This document shows, piece by piece, positions 1 through 6,722 of a stretch of DNA of 8,169 bases (position 1 is its first letter; each line of letters begins with the position of its first letter). The DNA lies in contig JAGHBG010000073.1 of the NCBI GenBank assembly GCA_021161105.1, positions 1 to 8,169 on the forward strand, read 5' to 3'. Below the pieces are notes generated by a model, which searched no databases, was not told where the DNA came from, and was given only the letters and a program-made list of their open reading frames with translations. The position numbers and the translations under genes are program-made. The stretch comes from Thermotogaceae bacterium. GTDB lineage: Bacteria > Thermotogota > Thermotogae > Thermotogales > Thermotogaceae.

Positions 1-31
1 ACACTTTACTGATCATCAACAAATAATTCTT

Positions 32-60
32 TTGAATTTTTTCGTTTTTCCCTATATAAT
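32..60 (+). promoter_or_regulatory. Sigma70-type promoter of the rnf operon
   Basis: A perfect -10 hexamer TATAAT lies at 55-60. TTGAAT at 32-37 matches four of six bases of the -35 consensus, and the spacer is exactly 17 bp. The sequence upstream is AT-rich. Transcription should start near 66-68, leaving a leader of only about 35 nt before the rnfC start, too short for a large riboswitch. I see no clear operator. Confidence 0.75.
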
Positions 61-87
61 CCACTATGTTGGAAGGAGCCTGAGATC

Positions 88-96
88 AGGAGGTGA
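88..96 (+). promoter_or_regulatory. Ribosome binding site of rnfC, fixes a GTG start
   Basis: AGGAGGTGA is a near-perfect complement of the 16S rRNA 3' end. It sits 6 nt before the GTG at 103, which decides that non-ATG codon as the start of rnfC. Confidence 0.8.
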
Positions 97-102
97 TAAA
101 GG

Positions 103-1422
103 GTGAAGCTTTTGACCTTCAAAGGTGGGGTGCATCCACCGGAAAAGAAGGAACTTGCCAAAGATAAGCAAATTAAGAGGTTTGATCTTCCCGATACTGT
201 TTATGTTTACATGGCAAATCATGCAGGAGCACCCGCTAAGGTTGTTGTGGAAAAAGAGCAAGAAGTAAAAACTGGTCAGGTTATAGGAGAACCAGCAGGT
301 TTCATTTCCGCTTATGTTCATTCTCCTGTTACTGGAAAGGTAATAGACATTAAAAAAATGCTTCATCCCATCGTTGGGAAGCCGGTTGACACAGTTATCA
401 TTCAAAGAACAGGGGATGATGAGTGGAAACTTTTAGAAGGATACGGAAGTTACGAAGACAAATCTCCAGAGGAACTTGTTGATCTTGTAAAGAGAGCTGG
501 AATCGTCGGTATGGGTGGAGCTATGTTTCCAACCCATGTTAAGCTCTCACCACCTCCGGGCAAAAAGGTGGATACCCTCATAATCAACGGAGCAGAGTGT
601 GAACCATATTTAACCACAGACTACAGGATGATGCTTGAAAGAGCCGAAGATCTCCTTTTAGGAATAAAGATTATAAAGAAAATTCTTGATGTTCAAAGGA
701 TGTTTGTCGGTGTTGAAAATAACAAAATGGATGCTATAAAGCACCTGCAAAAGGTCTTTTCCGGTGAGCCGATAGAAGTAGTGCCACTAAAGACGAAATA
801 CCCACAGGGTTCAGAAAAACAGCTTATATACGCTATTACGGGAAGAACTGTCCCAAGAGGAGGCTTGCCTCTTGATGTTGGCGTTGTTGTACAGAATGTG
901 GGAACTGCCATTGCCATAAAAGAAGCTGTTATAGATGGCAAACCTCTTGTGGAAAGAGGATTAACTGTTACAGGAGAAGCTGTTAAAAATCCGGGAAATT
1001 ACATTGTCAGGATAGGCACACCAGCAAAACTCATTCTTGATAAAGCAGGTCTTGATGAGAATGTGGATAGAGTTCTATTCGGCGGTCCCATGATGGGAAT
1101 TGCTGTAAGAGACATAAACACACCGGTGATGAAAGGAACCAGTGGAATAACTGCTCTTCTTCCAGAGCAGACCCAGATCAAGATGTCAAAACCATGTATA
1201 AGGTGTGCAAAGTGTGTCGAGGTTTGTCCAATGAACCTTCAACCGTATCTTCTTTATCATCTTGTTCTTAAGAAGAGGTACGATGAAGCCGTTGAGATTG
1301 GTCTTATGGATTGTATTGAATGCGGAAGCTGCTCTTTTATCTGTCCAAGTAAGATAGAACATGTAAGGCAGATAAAACTCGGAAAGACTGTATACAAAGC
1401 CCTGAGGGGGGCGAAAAAATGA
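103..1422 (+). CDS. rnfC: Ion-translocating ferredoxin:NAD+ oxidoreductase (Rnf) subunit C
   Basis: RnfC is the peripheral cytoplasmic subunit of the Rnf complex. It exchanges electrons with NAD(H) through FMN and two [4Fe-4S] clusters (family knowledge). The 439-residue product begins MKLLTFKGGVHPP, the usual RnfC N-terminus. The Nqo1/51-kDa-like nucleotide/FMN region shows GMGGAMFPTHVKL at 136-148 and NGAECEPYL at 162-170. Two ferredoxin-type motifs follow: C365-x2-C368-x2-C371-x3-C375-P and C404-x2-C407-x2-C410-x3-C414-P. The length matches the short RnfC of clostridia and similar anaerobes; the long repeat tail of the enterobacterial protein is absent. The GTG start is set by a strong Shine-Dalgarno sequence. 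It is the first gene of the operon, and its stop overlaps the rnfD start by 4 bases (ATGA). All expected cysteines are present. Confidence 0.97.
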   Translation: MKLLTFKGGVHPPEKKELAKDKQIKRFDLPDTVYVYMANHAGAPAKVVVEKEQEVKTGQVIGEPAGFISAYVHSPVTGKVIDIKKMLHPIVGKPVDTVIIQRTGDDEWKLLEGYGSYEDKSPEELVDLVKRAGIVGMGGAMFPTHVKLSPPPGKKVDTLIINGAECEPYLTTDYRMMLERAEDLLLGIKIIKKILDVQRMFVGVENNKMDAIKHLQKVFSGEPIEVVPLKTKYPQGSEKQLIYAITGRTVPRGGLPLDVGVVVQNVGTAIAIKEAVIDGKPLVERGLTVTGEAVKNPGNYIVRIGTPAKLILDKAGLDENVDRVLFGGPMMGIAVRDINTPVMKGTSGITALLPEQTQIKMSKPCIRCAKCVEVCPMNLQPYLLYHLVLKKRYDEAVEIGLMDCIECGSCSFICPSKIEHVRQIKLGKTVYKALRGAKK

Positions 1423-2381
1423 TCAGATTAAAGACCGGAAATTCACCCCATGTTAGAACTCAAGACACAGTAAGAGCTGTTATGAGAGATGTCATTATAG
1501 GGCTTATCCCTGCTACAATAGCCGCCACCATTTTCTTTGGCTGGTATGCGCTCTTTTTGATTGTTCTTGGCGCTGTAGCGGGAGAACTCATAGAATTCTG
1601 GATTATGAGGGTGATAAGAAAACAAAAGGACTTTGTATGGGACGGAAGTGCAGCCGTAACAGGAGTGCTTCTTGCTATGAATGTAGGTCTTGGAACACCG
1701 TGGTGGGTATTTCTTATAGGTCTTTTCTTTGCACTTGTCGTTGCAAAACATGCCTTTGGTGGGATTGGCCAAAATATCTTCAATCCTGCACTTGCAGGTA
1801 GAGCGTTCCTTTTGATATCCTTCCCTACTTATATGACCGGAAAAGTATTCCTTCTTCCAGATGCAACAACTTCTGCAACTCCTCTTACACTATTCGGAGA
1901 CAGCGGTCATAATATACAGGCTGTGTGGGATGCTGGCATTACCTACTGGGACCTCTTTGCTGGCCATGTTGGGGGAACTCTGGGAGAGACAAGCGCTTTG
2001 GCGCTCTTGATAGGTTTTGCTTATCTTGTTTGGAGAAAAAGGATAAAGCTCATGGTTCCGATTTCCTATATAGCAACTACATTTATCTTTGCCCTTATAG
2101 GCTGGGCTATAAATCCAAATCTTGGAGATCCGCTCTTTCATATACTCTCCGGGGGTCTTATGCTTGGAGCCCTGTTCATGGCAACTGATATGGTTACATC
2201 CCCAATGACTCCAAAAGGGCAGCTTATCTTTGGGTTTGGTGCGGGTGCTCTTACATACATAATCAGGCTCTTTGGCGCATATCCTGAAGGTGTTTCCTTC
2301 TCGATACTCATAATGAATGGTCTTGTTCCGCTCATTGATAAATACACTCAACCCCGTATATTCGGGGAGGTGAAAGAATGA
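1419..2381 (+). CDS. rnfD: Rnf complex membrane subunit D (flavinylated)
   Basis: RnfD is a multi-spanning inner-membrane subunit, homologous to NqrB, that carries a covalently bound FMN and takes part in Na+ or H+ translocation (family knowledge). The 320-residue product is strongly hydrophobic. It shows the family blocks VWDGSAAVTGVLLAMNVG (73-90), GGIGQNIFNPALAGR (114-128) and GGLMLGALFMATDMVTSP (245-262). The flavinylation site is read as D148-A-T-T-S-A-T154, followed by P-L. Thr154 is the expected FMN acceptor, although the motif is TSAT rather than the textbook SGAT. The start overlaps the end of rnfC in ATGA and is preceded by a G-rich ribosome site at about 1404-1411. Its stop overlaps rnfG in the same way, so translation is probably coupled. 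Confidence 0.96.
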   Translation: MIRLKTGNSPHVRTQDTVRAVMRDVIIGLIPATIAATIFFGWYALFLIVLGAVAGELIEFWIMRVIRKQKDFVWDGSAAVTGVLLAMNVGLGTPWWVFLIGLFFALVVAKHAFGGIGQNIFNPALAGRAFLLISFPTYMTGKVFLLPDATTSATPLTLFGDSGHNIQAVWDAGITYWDLFAGHVGGTLGETSALALLIGFAYLVWRKRIKLMVPISYIATTFIFALIGWAINPNLGDPLFHILSGGLMLGALFMATDMVTSPMTPKGQLIFGFGAGALTYIIRLFGAYPEGVSFSILIMNGLVPLIDKYTQPRIFGEVKE

Positions 2382-3058
2382 AAGACATACTTAAAAACGG
2401 TCTAATTCTTATGATCTATGCCATAGTAGCCGCTGCGGTGTTGGGATTTGTGTATACCTCAACGAAAGATGCTATTAAAGATGCAGATAATTTGGCAAAA
2501 TTCCAGGCTATGAAAGATGTTTTAACGGATTACGAAACTGGGAAATTAATGGTGGATGAAAGTTTGATAAAAAATAAGCTTGATAATAGCGAAGAAGAAA
2601 CAGCAGTTGAAAGAACCTGCGGAAACATTAATGGGAAAGTGATACTTCCTTACTATGAATTTGATGTAGACGGGAAAAAGGTTTTCGTTCTCGTTGGAGC
2701 GGCTCCAGGTTTTGGTGGAGATGTCAAGGTTATGGCTTCATTTATAGTGGGAAAAAACGGAGTTTATCTTCACTCAATAAGGGTGTTGGATGCGTCGCAG
2801 GAAACCCCCGGCCTTGGTGCTAAGATAATGGAGGAAGGACCACAAAAAAGATTCTCCAATATTCCACAGTCAGGGCTTGAAAAGGGAGTAGTTGTCGACA
2901 AAGACGCAAAGAACAGAAGTGTAAAGAACAAAGATAACGGTGTAGTTAAAACGAGCGACATAATGACAGGCGCAACTATAACACCAAGAGCCGTTGCAAA
3001 CGCTATAAACATCATGTACTCCTACCTCAAAGAAGTCATTCTGGGGGGTGAAAAGTGA
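2378..3058 (+). CDS. rnfG: Rnf complex subunit G (flavinylated, periplasmic FMN domain)
   Basis: RnfG is the NqrC homologue: one N-terminal membrane helix and an extracytoplasmic FMN-binding domain holding FMN linked to threonine by ApbE (family knowledge). The 226-residue product has a hydrophobic segment at about residues 8-27 (GLILMIYAIVAAAVLGFVY). The motif D194-I-M-T197-G-A-T200 near the C-terminus fits the Dxx(S/T)GAT flavinylation signature, with Thr200 the expected acceptor. The stretch around SQETPGLGAKI (140-150) is also typical of the family. GGGGAGGTGA at 2364-2373 precedes the ATG, which overlaps the rnfD stop by 4 bases. The stop overlaps the rnfE ATG by one base. No apbE gene lies in this window, so the flavin transferase must be encoded elsewhere. 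Confidence 0.95.
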   Translation: MKDILKNGLILMIYAIVAAAVLGFVYTSTKDAIKDADNLAKFQAMKDVLTDYETGKLMVDESLIKNKLDNSEEETAVERTCGNINGKVILPYYEFDVDGKKVFVLVGAAPGFGGDVKVMASFIVGKNGVYLHSIRVLDASQETPGLGAKIMEEGPQKRFSNIPQSGLEKGVVVDKDAKNRSVKNKDNGVVKTSDIMTGATITPRAVANAINIMYSYLKEVILGGEK

Positions 3059-3711
3059 TGAAAAAGAATGAAAACATGGCCTGGTACACATTTAAGAAGG
3101 GAATAACATCAGAAAACCCCACTTATGTTCAGGCGCTTGGAATGTGTCCAACTTTAGCCGTTACAACGGCGGCTATAAATGGTCTTGGGATGGGGCTCGC
3201 AGTTACCGTTGTTTTAGCGCTTTCTAATATAATCATCTCTCTCATAAGAAAAGCAGTTCCAAAGGACATAAGAATTCCTATATTCATCACGGTTATTGCG
3301 ACCTTCGTTACAATGATAGACCTTCTCATGCACGCTTATACTTACGATCTCTGGAAATCTTTGGGAATATTCATCCCGCTTATAGTCGTTAACTGTATCA
3401 TTCTTGGAAGGGCTGAAGCTTTTGCATCGAAAAACCCTGTTCATTACGCAGCCCTTGACGGCCTTGGAATGGGAATTGGATTTACACTCTCGCTTTTCCT
3501 CCTTGGCTCCATAAGAGAAATTCTTGGAAATGGAAGCTGGATGGGAATTCACCTCTGGAATTTTAAAATGTTCATGTTCATACTTCCACCCGGTGCTTTC
3601 ATCACACTCGGGTTTTTAGCAGCGTTCTTTAACTACCTTAAGATAAAGAAAGAAGAGGCAGAAAAAGCGAGAGCAAAAGCGGCAAAACAAGCTCAAGCTC
3701 AGAAGGCATGA
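3058..3711 (+). CDS. rnfE: Rnf complex membrane subunit E
   Basis: RnfE is an integral membrane subunit homologous to NqrD and a paralogue of RnfA. In Rnf/Nqr structures the E and A subunits share a membrane-buried [2Fe-2S] cluster (family knowledge). The 217-residue product has about six hydrophobic segments and both half-motifs with their cysteines: LGMC30-PTLAV and SLGIFIPLIVVNC113-IILG. DGLGMGIGFT (134-143) and SIREILGNG (151-159) are further family blocks. The C-terminus ends in a charged Lys/Ala/Gln-rich tail (about 195-217). I chose the ATG at 3058, 7 nt after GGGGGGTG (3043-3050) and overlapping the rnfG stop in TGATG. An in-frame GTG at 3055 would add one residue. Confidence 0.95.
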   Translation: MKKNENMAWYTFKKGITSENPTYVQALGMCPTLAVTTAAINGLGMGLAVTVVLALSNIIISLIRKAVPKDIRIPIFITVIATFVTMIDLLMHAYTYDLWKSLGIFIPLIVVNCIILGRAEAFASKNPVHYAALDGLGMGIGFTLSLFLLGSIREILGNGSWMGIHLWNFKMFMFILPPGAFITLGFLAAFFNYLKIKKEEAEKARAKAAKQAQAQKA

Positions 3712-3724
3712 GGGGGTGTGAATG

Positions 3725-4297
3725 ATGGAACTGGTGCTTATAATTATATCTGCGATGTTTGTTAATAACTTTGTTTTCTCAAGGTTTTTGGGAATATGTC
3801 CGTATCTTGGTGTTTCCAAGAAGATGGATTCTGCCGTTGGTATGGGAATGGCAGTTATATTTGTAATGACGGTCTCTGCAGCAATCGCCTGGTTTTTAGA
3901 TAAACTCCTAATAAATCTTGGGCTTGAATTTTTAAGAACAATTGTTTTCATTCTTGTTATTGCATCTTTTGTACAGTTTATTGAGCTTTTCATAAAGAAG
4001 AACAATCCTAACCTTTACGATTCTCTGGGAATATATCTTCCACTTATAACAACAAACTGTGCAATACTGGGACTTGTTGTTCTTAACTCAATGCTGAAAC
4101 TTAACTTTCTCGAAGCAGTTTTCCATGCTCTTGGTGCCAGCACAGGCTTTGCAATGGCTCTCATAATCTTTGCTGCGGTAAGAGAAAGGCTGGACCTTTA
4201 CGAGATACCAAAACCATTCCAGGATCTTTCGATAGCCCTTGTCACAGCTGGGCTTCTTTCAATGGCTTTCATGGGATTCCAGGGAATAGTGAAGTGA
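3725..4297 (+). CDS. rnfA: Rnf complex membrane subunit A
   Basis: RnfA is the NqrE homologue, a six-helix membrane subunit that forms the ion-translocating core with RnfE and co-ligates the buried [2Fe-2S] cluster (family knowledge). The 190-residue product shows VNNFVFSRFLGIC25-PYLGVSKK and YDSLGIYLPLITTNC112-AILG, the two conserved cysteine half-motifs. AAVRERLDLYEIP (150-162) and the C-terminal LLSMAFMGFQGI are also typical. Two consecutive ATG codons lie at 3722 and 3725. I prefer 3725 because it sits 6 nt after AGGGGGTG (3711-3718) and matches the usual N-terminal length, but 3722 adds only one Met. The gene starts about a dozen bases after rnfE and ends 9 bases before rnfB. Confidence 0.95.
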   Translation: MELVLIIISAMFVNNFVFSRFLGICPYLGVSKKMDSAVGMGMAVIFVMTVSAAIAWFLDKLLINLGLEFLRTIVFILVIASFVQFIELFIKKNNPNLYDSLGIYLPLITTNCAILGLVVLNSMLKLNFLEAVFHALGASTGFAMALIIFAAVRERLDLYEIPKPFQDLSIALVTAGLLSMAFMGFQGIVK

Positions 4298-4306
4298 GGT
4301 GAGAAT

Positions 4307-4621
4307 ATGGGGGTTGTAACAAGCGCTGTTATCTTAATGGGAATACTTGGCTTCGGCTTTGGAGTTTTCCTCGCCTACGCTGCTAAAGTATTCTATGTAA
4401 AGGAAGACCCAAGGGTTGAGCTTGTAGCAAAAGTTCTCCCTGGTGCAAATTGTGGTATGTGCGGTTACCCGGGGTGTGACGCCTACGCAAGGGCAATAGT
4501 TAAAAAAGGAGAAAATCCTGGCAGATGCGTTCCCGGAAAGCCGATGGGTGTTGAAGTAAAAATAAGAGAGATTTTGAAATTGTCTCCCGAAGAAGCGGAA
4601 AAAAGATTACAGGGAGATTAA
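4307..4621 (+). CDS. rnfB: Short Rnf complex subunit B without C-terminal ferredoxin domains
   Basis: RnfB is the subunit thought to accept electrons from reduced ferredoxin. Family members have an N-terminal membrane helix, an Fe-S domain with four cysteines, and then two or more [4Fe-4S] ferredoxin-type domains. This product has the helix (about residues 6-29) and the first cluster motif, C49-x2-C52-x4-C57-x16-C74, within GANCGMCGYPGCDAYARAI. It then ends at residue 104 with a charged helix (about 85-102). Common RnfB proteins are about 190 to over 300 residues. The stop is followed within about 15 nt by the operon terminator, so this is a compact gene, not an obvious local frameshift. AGGTGA at 4297-4302 serves as ribosome site. 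It is the last gene of the rnf operon. Confidence 0.9.
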   Translation: MGVVTSAVILMGILGFGFGVFLAYAAKVFYVKEDPRVELVAKVLPGANCGMCGYPGCDAYARAIVKKGENPGRCVPGKPMGVEVKIREILKLSPEEAEKRLQGD

Positions 4622-4634
4622 AAACAGGAAAAAC

Positions 4635-4664
4635 AAGCCCCCACTCTCGTATGGGGGCTTTTTT
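4635..4664 (+). terminator. Intrinsic terminator of the rnf operon
   Basis: A 9-bp perfect stem, AAGCCCCCA (4635-4643) with TGGGGGCTT (4652-4660), encloses an 8-nt loop. The T tract runs through 4664. It begins 13 nt after the rnfB stop and should end the rnf transcript efficiently. Confidence 0.92.
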
Positions 4665-4944
4665 ACGTTACGTCCTTCCGTTTTCCTTACGATAAATTTG
4701 GTTGAAAGTCCAGGCAGTGGGACAGAGCTTATGGAGGAGGCGAGAAATTGGAGGATGATTTATGGACAACTAAAGCAAATTTTTGAAGGAAGGATCAAAT
4801 CATCTCTACCTTTGTTTTTGCACAGTTAGCGGGAAAATCCCTCACAATTGGTGGATGCAGCTATGCGGCGTATGCCTTAAAGGGTAGCTATCTGGAACCA
4901 GATCCGGGGTGTAATTTTAAGTCTTGCCCTGGGGAGGGCGGAGA
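4665..4944 (+). other. 280-base stretch between rnf terminator and ABC exporter
   Basis: This stretch holds no confident gene, RNA or promoter. Two overlapping short frames can be read. One starts at the ATG at 4731 and gives 32 residues ending at the TAG at 4827-4829. The other is the Cys-containing frame described separately, which runs into the exporter start. No good -10/-35 pair is visible ahead of the exporter, so the source of its transcript is unclear. A match to a structured RNA family is not evident by eye. Confidence 0.5.
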
Positions 4945-4948
4945 ATGA
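4748..4948 (+). pseudogene. Interrupted small Cys-containing peptide frame coupled to the ABC exporter
   Basis: One frame runs from a TTG at 4748 to the TGA at 4946-4948. The TTG lies 7 nt after GGAGGAGG (4733-4740), and the terminal TGA overlaps the exporter ATG in ATGA. It would encode 66 residues but is broken by TGA at codon 13 (4784-4786). The part after the break is open for 53 codons and includes FVFAQLAGKSLTIGGCSYAAY and PGCNFKSCPGEGGE, with cysteines at codons 37, 55 and 60 and Gly-Gly just before the first. No ATG, GTG or TTG lies in frame after the TGA, so it is a relic, a frameshifted gene, or something read unusually. A frame shifted by one base supplies an ATG at 4731, so a single indel could also rebuild a longer peptide. 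The layout resembles an exported-peptide precursor followed by its transporter, but I recognise no family. Confidence 0.3.
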
Positions 4949-6594
4949 AAGGTAAATACAGGTGCTATAAGCAAATATTTGCGAAATACTGGAAGATAGA
5001 AAGCCTGGCGTTTCTCGTTGGCAGTGTTTCTCTTTTTACAGAAGCATATTTACCATACATGCTGAAAGTTATTGTAGACGCATTGACAAATAAAAATTTT
5101 GAGGTAGTGAAAAACCAGGTCATTATTTACGCAATTTTGACGGCTGCTGGTCTTGTATCACTTTACCTGGAAAACATAATATTCAAAATCGCCGGATACA
5201 AAGCAGAAAACGATATAAGGAAGAGCATGGTGGAAAAGTTGTGCAGAGCTGATTTTAAAGCGGTTAGATCCTCATACAAAACGGGGGACATAATAGGACT
5301 TTTTGTGACCGATGCAAACAGTTATGGCAGCGTTTTATCGGAACTATTTCCGCAAATTTTTGCAAACCTTGGCACATTTTCGGTCACGCTTGTCGCAATG
5401 TTTTTAGTCGATTATAGATACGCGCTTCTCATAATACCCGTGCTTCCAATATACGCTATATTGATGCGCTACTACAGCAAAAAAGAAACGAAAGTAGCGG
5501 ACTTCAAGCGAAAAGGTCTTGACGATATAAACAACCAGATCAGTGAAGTATATGATGATTATGAACATTATAAGGGAAACGCTTATTACAGCTGGGCGGA
5601 AAAAGGTGTTATGGAAAAGTCCAAGAACTACACAAAAGGAAAATTCTTATTTGACAAGGCGTTGATCGAGGAGTTTACATCAACAGTTGTAACTCTTGAA
5701 GCTTTCAGTATCATAACACTTGCGTTCGGAGCTTTTCTTGTATTTAAGGATATGTCTACTGTGGGAACAATGATGGCATTTTTAAGGTATTCACGAGGGA
5801 TTGTCAGTAACTTCAGGTTCTTTGTCAGGTTCAGTGCGTATTTTAGTAGTATGACAGTCCATTTTGAAAGAATAGAAAAGTTCATGAGCCTTCCTGAGGA
5901 AAAGGAAGGCAGCAAATTTCCAGCTTCTATAGGCTATCTGTCAGGAAAGCTGAAATATTCCATAGGCAATAGGGAAATTTTGAAGGATGCAGCTTTCAAA
6001 TTCGAAAAAGGAAAAATATACGGGCTCTGGGGTGATAGCGGTAGTGGAAAGAGCACATTGCTGAGGATTTTGACACTTCTTTATGGTGATTACAACGGTT
6101 ATTACCTGATAGGAGATGTAGAGGGGAAGGAGATATCTTTGTATAGGTATAGGAGAAAGTTAGGATATATAAACCAGGATGTGAGGATATTCAATGGAAC
6201 GGTGCTTGAGAACATAAAACTGGATACAAGTATAGATGATCAGTTAGTGAAGGAAATTTGCGGAAAGTTAGGAATAGATCAAATGATAGAAAATTTACCA
6301 AATGGATATCACACAATGCTTGGAAAATCGGGTGTGGAACTTTCGGGTGGTCAGAAGCAGATGATATTGCTTGCAAGGGTTATCGCTAAAGATCCGGAAG
6401 TGCTTCTCCTTGATGAGGCAACCGCAGCTATAGATGAAAAGGCGGAAAGAAAAATAATGGAAATGCTGCAAAAGATAAAGAAAGACCGAATAATAGTGGT
6501 CGTATCACATAGAAGAAGTACACTGCAAATGTGTGATGAAATTGTCTATATGAAAAACGGTATTCTGGAAACAAAGAACGCCGTGGATAGTTAA
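4945..6594 (+). CDS. ABC exporter, fused membrane and ATP-binding domains (half-transporter)
   Basis: This is an ATP-driven inner-membrane exporter that should work as a homodimer; its substrate is unknown. The 549-residue product has about six hydrophobic segments in residues 15-300 (for example 21-40, 58-80, 140-175, 248-267). The nucleotide-binding domain from about 333 shows Walker A GDSGSGKST (363-371), Q-loop Gln411 in YINQD, signature LSGGQ (466-470), Walker B VLLLDE (486-491) with catalytic Glu491, the D-loop AAID and H-loop His522. All ATPase residues are intact. There is no N-terminal C39 peptidase domain, so it would not itself cleave a Gly-Gly leader. I chose the ATG at 4945, preceded by GGGGAGGG (4931-4938), over a TTG at 4924 lacking a good ribosome site. 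It overlaps the upstream Cys-containing frame in ATGA, hinting at peptide export. Multidrug or lipid export are alternatives. Confidence 0.9.
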   Translation: MKGKYRCYKQIFAKYWKIESLAFLVGSVSLFTEAYLPYMLKVIVDALTNKNFEVVKNQVIIYAILTAAGLVSLYLENIIFKIAGYKAENDIRKSMVEKLCRADFKAVRSSYKTGDIIGLFVTDANSYGSVLSELFPQIFANLGTFSVTLVAMFLVDYRYALLIIPVLPIYAILMRYYSKKETKVADFKRKGLDDINNQISEVYDDYEHYKGNAYYSWAEKGVMEKSKNYTKGKFLFDKALIEEFTSTVVTLEAFSIITLAFGAFLVFKDMSTVGTMMAFLRYSRGIVSNFRFFVRFSAYFSSMTVHFERIEKFMSLPEEKEGSKFPASIGYLSGKLKYSIGNREILKDAAFKFEKGKIYGLWGDSGSGKSTLLRILTLLYGDYNGYYLIGDVEGKEISLYRYRRKLGYINQDVRIFNGTVLENIKLDTSIDDQLVKEICGKLGIDQMIENLPNGYHTMLGKSGVELSGGQKQMILLARVIAKDPEVLLLDEATAAIDEKAERKIMEMLQKIKKDRIIVVVSHRRSTLQMCDEIVYMKNGILETKNAVDS

Positions 6595-6620
6595 GTGCTA
6601 AATTGATTGAATTCATCTCT

Positions 6621-6640
6621 TATCAATGGAACGGTTGATA
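6621..6640. promoter_or_regulatory. Inverted repeat, possible operator of the toxin-antitoxin pair
   Basis: TATCAA (6621-6626) and TTGATA (6635-6640) are perfect inverted arms separated by 8 bases. The repeat ends 5 bases before the -10 hexamer and covers the -35 region, where repressors of autoregulated toxin-antitoxin operons often bind. A hairpin function is less likely because the arms are short and AT-rich. Confidence 0.45.
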
Positions 6641-6641
6641 T

Positions 6642-6650
6642 TGATATAAT
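6642..6650 (+). promoter_or_regulatory. Extended -10 promoter of the toxin-antitoxin pair
   Basis: TGATATAAT fits the extended -10 consensus TGnTATAAT perfectly. The best -35 candidate, TTATCA at 6620-6625, has a long 19-bp spacer, as is tolerated with an extended -10. Start of transcription is expected near 6657, leaving a leader of about 65 nt before the antitoxin gene. Confidence 0.6.
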
Positions 6651-6722
6651 GGCGTTAGAGGTCAAATGCAGATACAAATAGATATATGGACATTAATATG
6701 AGAAAAGAAGGGAGGTTGGAAC

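Noticed and set aside
64..405. A 113-codon minus-strand frame over the rnfC start and leader
   Set aside because: It runs through the rnf promoter region and the conserved start of rnfC, with no supporting signals.
1890..2351. A 153-codon open frame on the minus strand inside rnfD
   Set aside because: It lies fully antisense to a strongly conserved gene, its product looks unstructured and low in family features, and it is explained by the codon pattern of rnfD.
3616..4005. A 129-codon minus-strand frame across the rnfE-rnfA junction
   Set aside because: It is antisense to two conserved membrane genes and has no ribosome site or recognisable domain.
4698..4760. Possible RNase P RNA-like segment (GAAAGTCCAGGCAG resembles its conserved core)
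   Set aside because: The match is short, the remaining conserved blocks are not present, and the space before the exporter is too small for the full RNA.
4673..4794. Complementary segments TCCTTCC (4673-4679) and GGAAGGA (4788-4794) as a long-range hairpin
   Set aside because: Seven low-complexity purine-pyrimidine bases over more than 100 nt are expected by chance, with no supporting inner pairing.
4784..4830. Selenocysteine recoding at the in-frame TGA
   Set aside because: I could not draw a convincing bacterial SECIS hairpin at the right distance; only a weak 4-bp AAGG/CCTT pairing is available. Selenocysteine is also unlikely in such a context.
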